From Arthrobacter sp. MYb229 (GTDB lineage: Bacteria; Actinomycetota; Actinomycetes; Actinomycetales; Micrococcaceae), in NCBI RefSeq assembly GCF_002975405.1, contig NZ_PCPS01000001.1:124001-188000 (forward strand): a stretch of DNA of 64,000 nucleotides. The letters are read 5' to 3'. Position numbers and translations under genes: made by a program. This document shows positions 53,877 to 62,946 of this stretch, in pieces; the first letter of the stretch is position 1, and every line of letters starts with the position of its first letter. The notes beneath the pieces are model-generated. The model did no database searches and had not been told where the DNA came from. It saw only the letters and a list, made by a program, of their open reading frames with translations.

Positions 53877-55304
53877 TTAGGAGGTTCGGGTTTCATCCTG
53901 CTTCACTGCAGCGAGGATGCCGGTGTCCAATGCATCGGGGATCTCGGTGCCGCGCAGCGAAGCACCTGCGGTTTCCGGCATGAACTTGATGGCGATCGCA
54001 CCAATGACACATGCTGCCATCATGTAGATGGCTGGGAAGAGCAGGAAGCCGGTGGCATTGATCGCTGCCTCGTTGACCATGGCTGCGGTGCCACCGAAGA
54101 TCGCCGTAGCGATGTTGTAGGTGATGGCAAAGCCTGCGAAACGCACATGGGAAGGGAACATGGCCGGGAAGGTTGCGGTAATCGTGGCTAGCTGTGGAAT
54201 ATAGAGCAGGCCCAGTACTGCGAAGCCGACAATGGCCAAGGCGAAGGACTGGCCCATCAGCCAGAACATTGGCAGCGCCAGCACGAACAAGCCGATCACC
54301 GAGGCGTACCACATTGGTTTTCGCCCGACCCGGTCAGAGAGCGAGCCGGCAAATGGAATGACCGCCATCATCGCTACCTCACCAATCAAGATGGTGGCCA
54401 GCGAAGCGTTGGGATCCAATCCCAGCTGGGTTTCCAGATAGGTAGGCATGTAGCTGAGCAGCGTGTAGTTCACGACGTTCAGTGCGATGACCAGACCGGT
54501 CATGGTCAGCATCGGGCGCCAGTAGGTCATTACCAGTTCCTTGAGCGAACCGCCCTGCTGGGCTTCGCCGGCTGCTTCGATCTCCTGGAAGACAGGGGTG
54601 TCCTCCAGCTTGCTACGCAGGTACAGGCCGATCAGGCCCATTGGCAATGCGAGGAAGAATGGAATACGCCAGCCATAAGCCATCATGGCTTCTTCGCTGA
54701 GCATCACTTGCAGGCCAAGCATCACGGCCGTACCCAAGGCGAAACCGCCCAAGGTGCCGAATTCCAAGAATGAGCCGAAGAATCCGCGCTTGCGGTCCGG
54801 CGCATATTCTGCCATGAACGTGGCCGCACCGCCGTATTCGCCGCCGGTGGAGAAGCCCTGGACCATGCGCAGCAGCACCAGCAGAATTGGTGCGGCGATG
54901 CCAATGGTTTCAAAGGTCGGCAGTACGCCGATGAGGAAGGTGGCCAGGGACATCAAGATAATGGTCAACGCCAAAATCTTCTTGCGTCCCAGCTTGTCGC
55001 CCAGTGGGCCCCAGACCAGGCCGCCAATCGGGCGGACCAGGAAGGAGAGGGCGAAGGTGGCCAGAGCCATGAAGGTGCCGCCCTCGGTGGGGAAGAAGTG
55101 GGCGGTGATATAGGTGACGGCTACGGCGTAGACACCGTAGTCGAACCATTCTGTCATATTACCCATGGCCGAAGCGGCGGTGGCCTTGCGTACTTCTTGC
55201 CGGCCTTCTTGGGTGTTCATGTCCGGACCAATGTCATGGTCAAGGTCTGGAGTGAAATTATGGGTATTCGTGTTGTCGTTTGGCTGGCTATTTTCCGGTT
55301 GCAT
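53877..55304 (-). CDS. MFS transporter, metabolite:H+ symporter family (ProP/KgtP type)
   Basis: 475 residues from ATG 55304, with GGAG 7 nt upstream; the in-frame TTG at 55385 is less likely. 12 helices. MFS loop 2-3 motif GPLGDKLGRKKILALT, loop 8-9 SLSDRVGRKPMW. MGNMTEWFDYGVYAVAV and LLVLLRMVQGFSTGGEYGGAATFMAEY are marks of the metabolite:H+ symporter family (ProP, ShiA, KgtP). The N-terminal ~55 residues are Asn/Asp/Gln-rich and cytosolic. Substrate: osmolyte, dicarboxylate or aromatic acid; not decided. Confidence 0.9.
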   Translation of the reverse strand: MQPENSQPNDNTNTHNFTPDLDHDIGPDMNTQEGRQEVRKATAASAMGNMTEWFDYGVYAVAVTYITAHFFPTEGGTFMALATFALSFLVRPIGGLVWGPLGDKLGRKKILALTIILMSLATFLIGVLPTFETIGIAAPILLVLLRMVQGFSTGGEYGGAATFMAEYAPDRKRGFFGSFLEFGTLGGFALGTAVMLGLQVMLSEEAMMAYGWRIPFFLALPMGLIGLYLRSKLEDTPVFQEIEAAGEAQQGGSLKELVMTYWRPMLTMTGLVIALNVVNYTLLSYMPTYLETQLGLDPNASLATILIGEVAMMAVIPFAGSLSDRVGRKPMWYASVIGLFVLALPMFWLMGQSFALAIVGFAVLGLLYIPQLATITATFPAMFPSHVRFAGFAITYNIATAIFGGTAAMVNEAAINATGFLLFPAIYMMAACVIGAIAIKFMPETAGASLRGTEIPDALDTGILAAVKQDETRTS

Positions 55305-55640
55305 CGCTGCTCCGTCGTTTTCAGCTTTCCGTCGACCGATCGTCCAAAGGCCAGGAAGTAATTCATCGCCTTGGCCGCGGTCCACGATCTGGGATTTTTC
55401 CAGAGTCCGTTAAGTACCAGAGGGTATTCGAATCAATTTCTAATATCAACCGCTGACATGGAATCGATTGGACGCCGCGTGGGATAAAAGGCAATTAGAA
55501 CAGCCAGGAGCAGCCCGGATGGCCGAGGGCTGAAAAAGTGCAATTGTGAAAATTTGCTGACCCGCGACTTTATTATTGAACGAATGGTCGGTAAGTTTAG
55601 GTGTTGAGAGTCACTTACCACTTTGGCATAAGGAGCACAG
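55305..55640. other. 336-bp divergent region between MFS and paa genes
   Basis: No gene seen. A/T-rich stretch 55430-55600 with the PaaR-like operator at 55575-55596. A small hairpin AGCCC/GGGCT lies at 55512-55531. The AAGGAG ribosome site of the thiolase gene ends the region. Confidence 0.7.
55575..55596. promoter_or_regulatory. PaaR-like operator upstream of the thiolase gene
   Basis: The reverse complement reads ACTTACCGACCATTCGTTCAAT (positions 55596 to 55575). Compared with the corynebacterial PaaR consensus I remember (ACTNACCGNNCGNNCGGTNAGT), 13 of 16 fixed bases match. It lies 45-66 bp before the start codon, a suitable place for a repressor. Confidence 0.6.
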
Positions 55641-56864
55641 ATGACCGAGGCATTTCTCGTTGGTGGAGCACGTACGCCGGTAGGCCGTTACGGCGGAGCG
55701 CTCAGTGCTGTGCGCCCCGACGACCTGGCCGCAGTGACCATCCGCCGTGTCATTGAAGACGCAGGGATCGATCCGGCACACGTGGATGAAGTGATCTACG
55801 GAAACGCCAACGGCGCCGGCGAAGAGAACCGCAACGTGGCACGCATGGCAGCCTTGCTCGCAGGCCTTCCGGTGACAGTCCCCGGGATAACCGTCAATCG
55901 CCTATGCGCCTCGGGCATGAGCGCCATTACGATGGCCAGCCATATGATCAAGGCAGGAGCTGCGGACATCGTGATCGCCGGCGGCACCGAATCCATGTCG
56001 CGCGCCCCCTGGGTGATGGAAAAGCCATCCAAGGCCTTCGCCATGCCAGGAGCAACCTTCGACACCTCCATCGGCTGGCGCTTCACCAACCCGCAGTTCC
56101 TCTCCGGCGACTACTCGCGTGATGGCAAGGCCACCTTCTCCATGCCGGAGACCGCTGAGGAAGTCGCCCGCGTCTACAACATCTCCCGTGAGGACTGCGA
56201 CCAGTTCGCCGTGCAGTCCCACGAAAAGGCCATCGCCGCCATTGAAGCTGGCCGCTTCGTCGATGAAATCGTCCCGGTGACCGTCAAGCACCGCAAGGGC
56301 GAGAGCATCGTGGACACCGATGAAGGCCCGCGCCCCGGCACCACCATGGACGTGCTGTCCGGACTGCGCCCGGTCGTCAAGGGCGGCAGCGTAGTTACCG
56401 CCGGCAACGCCTCCACGCTGAACGACGGCGCCTCGGCCATCCTGGTGGTTTCCGAACGCGCCCTGAAGAAGTACGGGCTGACCCCGCGCGCCCGCATCGT
56501 CGATGGCCAGGCCGCCGGCCTGGAGCCGGAAATCATGGGCATGGGCCCAGTTCCAGCCACCCGCAAGGTGCTGGAACGTGCCGGGCTGGGCATCGAGCAG
56601 ATCGGCGCCATGGAGATCAATGAAGCCTTCGCCAGCCAGTCGCTGGCCAGCATGCGCGAACTCGGCGTCGACCAAGAGATCGTGAACCGCGACGGCGGAG
56701 CCATCGCGCTGGGCCATCCGCTGGGATCAAGCGGTTCGCGCATCGTGATCACGCTGCTGGGCCGCATGGAGCGCGAGCTGGCAACAGCTGGGCGCAAGCT
56801 CGGGGTGGCCACCATGTGCGTCGGCGTGGGTCAAGGCTCGGCCATCTTGCTGGAAGGAGCCTAA
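55641..56864 (+). CDS. paaJ: Acetyl-CoA acyltransferase, 3-oxoadipyl-CoA thiolase type
   Basis: 407 residues, a full-length thiolase. Nucleophilic Cys89 in TVNRLCASGMSAI, His359 in ALGHPLGSSGSR and Cys393 in TMCVGVGQGSAI. GGTESMSRAPWVMEKP resembles 3-oxoadipyl-CoA thiolases (PaaJ/PcaF). In phenylacetate breakdown it cleaves 3-oxoadipyl-CoA to succinyl-CoA and acetyl-CoA and also handles the dehydrosuberyl intermediate. AAGGAG precedes the ATG. It leads a three-gene run with hydratase and dehydrogenase genes, under a PaaR-like site. The specific paaJ name rests on context. Confidence 0.85.
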   Translation: MTEAFLVGGARTPVGRYGGALSAVRPDDLAAVTIRRVIEDAGIDPAHVDEVIYGNANGAGEENRNVARMAALLAGLPVTVPGITVNRLCASGMSAITMASHMIKAGAADIVIAGGTESMSRAPWVMEKPSKAFAMPGATFDTSIGWRFTNPQFLSGDYSRDGKATFSMPETAEEVARVYNISREDCDQFAVQSHEKAIAAIEAGRFVDEIVPVTVKHRKGESIVDTDEGPRPGTTMDVLSGLRPVVKGGSVVTAGNASTLNDGASAILVVSERALKKYGLTPRARIVDGQAAGLEPEIMGMGPVPATRKVLERAGLGIEQIGAMEINEAFASQSLASMRELGVDQEIVNRDGGAIALGHPLGSSGSRIVITLLGRMERELATAGRKLGVATMCVGVGQGSAILLEGA

Positions 56865-56865
56865 A

Positions 56866-57660
56866 ATGGAAAGCCTCGATAGCGAATTCCAGACCCTCAA
56901 GGTCAGCGAAACCGATGATCGACTATGGGTCCGGCTCCACCGGCCCGAGGTGCGCAATGCGATCGACCAGGCGATGGTCGACGAACTGCATGCCGTCTGC
57001 GATTACCTGGAAAGGAATCCCAAAATCCTGATCTTGGCCGGCACTGCCAGCCAAGCGCCCAGCGCCGCGAATCCCAAGGGGAGCAAGGGGATCTTTGCTT
57101 CCGGTGCCGACATTTCGCAGCTGCGAGAACGCCGCCGCGATGATGCACTCGCCGGGATCAACTCTGGGATCTTCGATCGCGTCGCCAAGCTGCCGATGCC
57201 CGTGATCGCCGCCCTTGACGGATTTGCTTTGGGCGGGGGAGCAGAACTGGCCTACGCCGCGGACTTCCGCATCGGCACCGAAGAGCTGCGCATGGGCAAT
57301 CCCGAAACCAACCTCGGCATCATCGCCGCGGCCGGCGCGACCTGGAGGCTCAAGGAGCTGGTGGGTGAACCGATGGCCAAGGAGATCCTCCTGGCTGGCA
57401 AGGTGCTCACCGGCCGGCAGTGCCTGGAAACAGGACTGATCACGGAAATGCATCCGGCAAGCGAACTGGATGCGGCGGCTGAGGCGCTGGCTGATCGCAT
57501 TGCGGCCCAGGATCCCTTGGCTGTGCGGATCACCAAGTCGGTATTCCACGCTCCGCGTGAAGCCCATCCGGTCATCGACACTTTGGCCCAGGGGATGCTG
57601 TTCGAATCCCAAGCCAAGTTTGAACGCATGCAGGCATTCCTTGATCGAAAGAAGAAGTAA
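56866..57660 (+). CDS. Enoyl-CoA hydratase (PaaF-like)
   Basis: 264 residues, crotonase fold. GIFASGADISQLRERRRDD holds the first oxyanion Ala, ALDGFALGGGAELAYAADFRI the second with catalytic Glu, and GNPETNLGIIAAAGATWRL the third region with the other Glu. It fits a 2,3-dehydroadipyl-CoA hydratase (PaaF) or an isomerase PaaG; only one such gene is here. A small insertion (ASQAPSAANPKGSKG, about 62-76) lies before the oxyanion loop. It starts one base after the thiolase stop. Confidence 0.85.
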   Translation: MESLDSEFQTLKVSETDDRLWVRLHRPEVRNAIDQAMVDELHAVCDYLERNPKILILAGTASQAPSAANPKGSKGIFASGADISQLRERRRDDALAGINSGIFDRVAKLPMPVIAALDGFALGGGAELAYAADFRIGTEELRMGNPETNLGIIAAAGATWRLKELVGEPMAKEILLAGKVLTGRQCLETGLITEMHPASELDAAAEALADRIAAQDPLAVRITKSVFHAPREAHPVIDTLAQGMLFESQAKFERMQAFLDRKKK

Positions 57661-57662
57661 CC

Positions 57663-58535
57663 ATGAGTGCAACCAATGAAATTGTGATGGGCCAGCTGCC
57701 TAAGTACAGCGGAGTACTCGGCGGCGGCCGCATGGGCGCGGGAATCGCCCACGCCCTGCTGACCAGCGGCAGCACGGTGGTTGTCGTTGAGCGCGATGAG
57801 GACTCTGCGCAGGCTGCCTATGAGAGGGTCGCCGAGTCCGTCGACAAGTCCATCGCGCGCGGCGTCGTGTGCGAATCCAAAGATGAGCTCATGCAGCGTT
57901 TCTCGGTGAGCACGGACTACGAGCAATTCGCCACCGCTCAATTGGTGATCGAGGCAGTTCCGGAAATCTGGGATTTGAAGGTCTCCTCGCTGCAGGCTGT
58001 GGAGCAGGTGCTGGACGCCGAGGCCGTGCTGGCCTCGAATACGTCCTCCCTGTCGGTCAGCGGGCTGGCTAAGGAACTGGCTCGGCCCGGCAAGTTCCTC
58101 GGGCTTCATTTCTTCAACCCGGTGCCCGCTTCGACGCTCATCGAGGTGGTCATCGGCGAGCAGACTGATAAGAACCTGGTTGATGCATCGCGCAGCTGGG
58201 TACAGGCGCTGGGGAAGACCGCCGTGGTGGTCAATGACGCTCCGGGCTTCGCTTCTTCGCGCCTGGGCGTGGCAATCGCCCTGGAAGCCATGCGCATGGT
58301 GGAAGAAGGCGTAGCCAGCGCCGAAGACATCGATAATGCCATGGTCCTGGGTTACAAGCACCCGACCGGACCGCTGAAAACCACCGACATTGTCGGCTTG
58401 GATGTGCGCCTGGGAATCGCAGAATACCTCCATGAGACCTTGGGTGACCGGTTTGCTCCACCGCAGATCCTCAGGGATATGGTGGCCGAGGGCAAGCTGG
58501 GGCGCAAGAGCGGCCAAGGCTTCTACAGCTGGTAG
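57663..58535 (+). CDS. paaH: 3-hydroxyacyl-CoA dehydrogenase (PaaH-like)
   Basis: 290 residues, single NAD-binding plus C-terminal domain. SGVLGGGRMGAGIAHALLTSG is the Rossmann loop (usually GAGTMG; here GGGRMG). Catalytic His lies in LGLHFFNPVPASTLIEVV and the Glu in VIGEQTDKN; the C-terminal domain has GLDVRLGIAEYLHETLG. It oxidises 3-hydroxyadipyl-CoA, the step before the thiolase. It starts 2 nt after the hydratase stop; a 15-bp hairpin closes the unit. Confidence 0.88.
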   Translation: MSATNEIVMGQLPKYSGVLGGGRMGAGIAHALLTSGSTVVVVERDEDSAQAAYERVAESVDKSIARGVVCESKDELMQRFSVSTDYEQFATAQLVIEAVPEIWDLKVSSLQAVEQVLDAEAVLASNTSSLSVSGLAKELARPGKFLGLHFFNPVPASTLIEVVIGEQTDKNLVDASRSWVQALGKTAVVVNDAPGFASSRLGVAIALEAMRMVEEGVASAEDIDNAMVLGYKHPTGPLKTTDIVGLDVRLGIAEYLHETLGDRFAPPQILRDMVAEGKLGRKSGQGFYSW

Positions 58536-58559
58536 GAAACCCGCCATATAACCTTCAGC

Positions 58560-58605
58560 GACAATGGCCTCCGCCGGTCAGGAATGACTCGCGGAGGCCA
58601 TTGTC
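58560..58605. terminator. 15-bp hairpin closing the paa unit and the RIO-kinase gene
   Basis: Arms 58560-58574 and 58591-58605 pair perfectly across a 16-nt loop between the convergent dehydrogenase and kinase genes; no U-tract. Confidence 0.7.
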
Positions 58606-58615
58606 CCTCTGGATC

Positions 58616-59518
58616 CTAGAAGAGATGTCCTAGCAGTGAAGCAAAGAGCTCATCTGGATCATGTGACAGTCCCTTGGAATCAAACCACTCGCACAAATTG
58701 ACGCAGTCGCGGTGCAAGAAGTCCATGCCTTGCGGATTGCCCGCCAAATCCACGCACTGCGGAACATCGATGACCACTAGGCGCTCGCCGGAAACCAGGA
58801 GGTTGTAGGCGGACAGGTCGCCATGGGCAATGCCCAATCCAGCGAACTTCTCAAGGGCGTCAGTGAGTTGATCCCATAGTTCGGGAAGCCGTGGATCAAA
58901 GCGCGCAAGCTGTTGCAGGCGGGGTGCTGCCGCCAGCGAATTGTCCGGGTCGGCAATGAATTCCATGAGGATTTCGGTGCCGTCAATCTGTACCGGATAC
59001 GGCACCGAAATGCCGGCTTCGTAACAGCGCAAGAGGTAGGTCCATTCCGCGTTGGCCCACTGCAAAGCGGCGATGTCCCGGCCGTAGGCGGAATTGTGGC
59101 TGATGGCTCGATTATCGCGCGAGCGCCGGGCAGACCTGCCATCGCTATAAGCTTGCGAACGGCTGAATTGAAGGTGGTCGCGGGAGCGATAGCGTTTGGC
59201 GGCCAGTAAGCTTGAGCGCTCCTGTGTTGCTCGTTCCAACAGGAAGACGTCGCCTTCTTTGCCGGTTTTGAGGATGCCTAATTCGGTGTCTACGGCACCG
59301 GCGTCCTCAATCAGCCATAGCGGGTATGGTTGCGGCCCGCGCATGCCCTTTTCGATAAACGGCCAGGTGGAGTAGCGCTGGCCAGCCGGTGGCTCATCCG
59401 AGGATGATTCGTTCCATACGGGCTTGTGCCTGCGGAATTTGAGTTTGGTATCTGCGTCAGCGAAGTTGGACGAGGTTACCTGTGAGCTGGTGGTTGGTTC
59501 TCCAGCAGGAAAATGCAT
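58616..59518 (-). CDS. RIO1-type atypical serine protein kinase
   Basis: 300 residues. The RIO ATP loop is LGILKTGKEGDVFLLER with Lys in AAKRYR; the catalytic loop reads GIAHGDLSAYNLLVSG (archetype HGDLSEYN), and the metal Asp lies in VVIDVPQCVDLAGNP (archetype IDFPQ). RSRDHLQFSRSQAYSDGRS fits the flexible loop. RIO1 kinases are mostly archaeal and eukaryotic and act on ribosome maturation; a bacterial branch is known but its target is not. AAGGAC precedes the ATG. Divergent from a tyrosine-phosphatase gene within the paa region. The first 50 residues are unique. Confidence 0.88.
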   Translation of the reverse strand: MHFPAGEPTTSSQVTSSNFADADTKLKFRRHKPVWNESSSDEPPAGQRYSTWPFIEKGMRGPQPYPLWLIEDAGAVDTELGILKTGKEGDVFLLERATQERSSLLAAKRYRSRDHLQFSRSQAYSDGRSARRSRDNRAISHNSAYGRDIAALQWANAEWTYLLRCYEAGISVPYPVQIDGTEILMEFIADPDNSLAAAPRLQQLARFDPRLPELWDQLTDALEKFAGLGIAHGDLSAYNLLVSGERLVVIDVPQCVDLAGNPQGMDFLHRDCVNLCEWFDSKGLSHDPDELFASLLGHLF

Positions 59519-59598
59519 GGGGATAAGTCCTTAGAAAAAGAGATCAATGACCGGGAACGGCGGTAAGCAATCATCGTTACCCCTCCTTCAATAGACTG

Positions 59599-59614
59599 AT
59601 TGGCAGTTGCCAAT
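59599..59614. promoter_or_regulatory. Palindrome between kinase and phosphatase genes
   Basis: ATTGGCAGTTGCCAAT is a perfect 7-bp inverted repeat around GT in the 140-bp divergent region. Candidate operator shared by both genes. Confidence 0.45.
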
Positions 59615-59658
59615 GAGTAGAACTCTACAACAGAGAATCAATATGTTGCAATGGGTAA

Positions 59659-60381
59659 ATGAGCCGGGGCCTGAACTATCAAAAGCAAAGCGGAGATCTG
59701 GAATGGGAAGGATCCGTGAATGCGCGGCATATTTGCGGAGCCTTTTATCGAATGGGTCGCCACGAGTGGCTTAGTGCCCGGGGCTGGCAGCAAATGCACG
59801 AGGGCGGAGTCAGCAAGGTCGTGGACCTGCGCAACCCCAACGAGATCCGCCGGCGGGAGCATGACCCCGCCGTACCCCAGGCAGCGTTCTCCGGCATTGA
59901 ACTGGTGAACCTGCCGCTGGAGACGCCCGGCAATCCGAGGTTCGAATCGATTGCCGTGCCATATATGAATCACACCGCCATGTACAGGTTGGTGTGCGAA
60001 GAATTCGGCGACCAACTGCGTGCAGTCTTCGAGAATTTGGCGAACTCCCAAGGGTCAACCGTGATCCACTGTTCGGCAGGCCGCGACCGCTCCGGCTTGA
60101 TTGCCACCATGCTGCTGGATCTCGCAGGTTCCCGGGATCAGATTCTCGTCCATGATGAGCTGGCGGTGCGGGGTATCAATGAATGGCATCGTGTCTCGCC
60201 GCGAAAGCATCCCTACGAGAGCTATCGGGGTGAAGAAGAGCTGCGGGAAATCATTCAAGAAAGAGCCACGGCCCTGTCGGAATGCTGTGCATGGCTTGGT
60301 ACGGCCCGCTCCTATCTGCTGTCCCAGGGCATGAGCGAGGAGGGTCTCGATCACCTGAGTGATCTCGCACGGAATTCCTGA
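59659..60381 (+). CDS. Tyrosine-protein phosphatase family protein (Y_phosphatase3 type)
   Basis: 240 residues. The active-site P-loop TVIHCSAGRDRSGLIATML holds Cys138 and the Arg of C-x5-R, with an Asp in place. VVDLRNPNEIRRREHDP is the pre-loop segment typical of the MptpB/LipA-like family (PF13350). It may dephosphorylate phosphotyrosine, phosphoserine or phosphoinositides. No signal peptide. It is divergent from the RIO kinase and ends 109 nt before paaZ. Start ATG 59659 has no strong ribosome site. Confidence 0.88.
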   Translation: MSRGLNYQKQSGDLEWEGSVNARHICGAFYRMGRHEWLSARGWQQMHEGGVSKVVDLRNPNEIRRREHDPAVPQAAFSGIELVNLPLETPGNPRFESIAVPYMNHTAMYRLVCEEFGDQLRAVFENLANSQGSTVIHCSAGRDRSGLIATMLLDLAGSRDQILVHDELAVRGINEWHRVSPRKHPYESYRGEEELREIIQERATALSECCAWLGTARSYLLSQGMSEEGLDHLSDLARNS

Positions 60382-60464
60382 GTAGCGGGCGGGGTGGAGA
60401 ATTCTCGCGAACAACAATTTGAGGTGTTCACGGTCACGCCCTTGCTGATAAGGTTAAGGTTAAT

Positions 60465-60486
60465 ACTGACCGACCGTTCAGGAAGG
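60465..60486. promoter_or_regulatory. PaaR-like operator upstream of paaZ
   Basis: ACTGACCGACCGTTCAGGAAGG: the left half-site ACTNACCGNNCG is perfect, and 13 of 16 fixed consensus bases match overall. It overlaps the ribosome site and ends 4 nt before the ATG, suited to repression. Confidence 0.6.
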
Positions 60487-60490
60487 AATT

Positions 60491-62620
<2,130 letters not shown>

Positions 62621-62634
62621 AACGCAACTTCAGC

Positions 62635-62671
62635 AAGGGTGGATGCCGTCAACCACGGCATCCACCCTTTT
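62635..62671 (+). terminator. Rho-independent terminator of paaZ
   Basis: Arms 62635-62649 and 62655-62669 (15 bp) around CAACC, followed by TT and outer complementarity to GCAA; the tract CCCTTTTGC gives a short U-run. Confidence 0.82.
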
Positions 62672-62708
62672 GCGTGCTCGGAGCCAGGACAGCTTTGCCG
62701 GATATCTA

Positions 62709-62722
62709 TGAAAGCGTTTCCA
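62709..62722. promoter_or_regulatory. LacI-type operator 1
   Basis: TGAAAGCGTTTCCA has the CG-centred AAnCGnTT core of LacI/GalR-family operators (also the cre form). It lies 225 bp before the amylase start. Confidence 0.6.
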
Positions 62723-62788
62723 ATTTTGGCAAGATTTGACGCGGAGTGAAAAAATTTTAGGGCAATTTACGCGGACAGTTTCGCGGGT

Positions 62789-62806
62789 TTCCTGTATTTA
62801 CAGGAA
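62789..62806. promoter_or_regulatory. 18-bp palindrome upstream of the amylase gene
   Basis: TTCCTGTATTTACAGGAA: 8-bp arms around TT, lying between the two LacI-type sites. Operator or small hairpin; not identified. Confidence 0.4.
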
Positions 62807-62827
62807 TTTACTTATTGGAGAGAGCTA

Positions 62828-62841
62828 AGAAAACGCTTACA
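62828..62841. promoter_or_regulatory. LacI-type operator 2
   Basis: AGAAAACGCTTACA, reverse complement TGTAAGCGTTTTCT, a close match to operator 1 in the core. It lies 106 bp before the amylase start. Confidence 0.6.
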
Positions 62842-62946
62842 GTTGTGTGACAGGTCACGCGTTGATGGGGAACGTGTGGTTGAGCGATCCCGACGCTGTC
62901 GCGTCGAGCTATCGCAGCCCGATCATCACAATAAAGGAGTTTTTCT

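Larger units (their letters stand above)
62672..62946 (+). promoter_or_regulatory. Amylase upstream region with palindromic control sites
   Basis: Together with the paaZ terminator this is a 326-bp gap without a gene. It is A/T-rich at 62710-62830, contains two LacI-type sites and an 18-bp palindrome listed separately, and ends with AAAGGAG (62932-62938) before the amylase GTG. Confidence 0.65.

Noticed and set aside
62846-62859. TGTGACAGGTCACG looks like a Crp box before the amylase.
   Set aside because: The half-sites are 4 bp apart instead of the required 6, so Crp would not fit.
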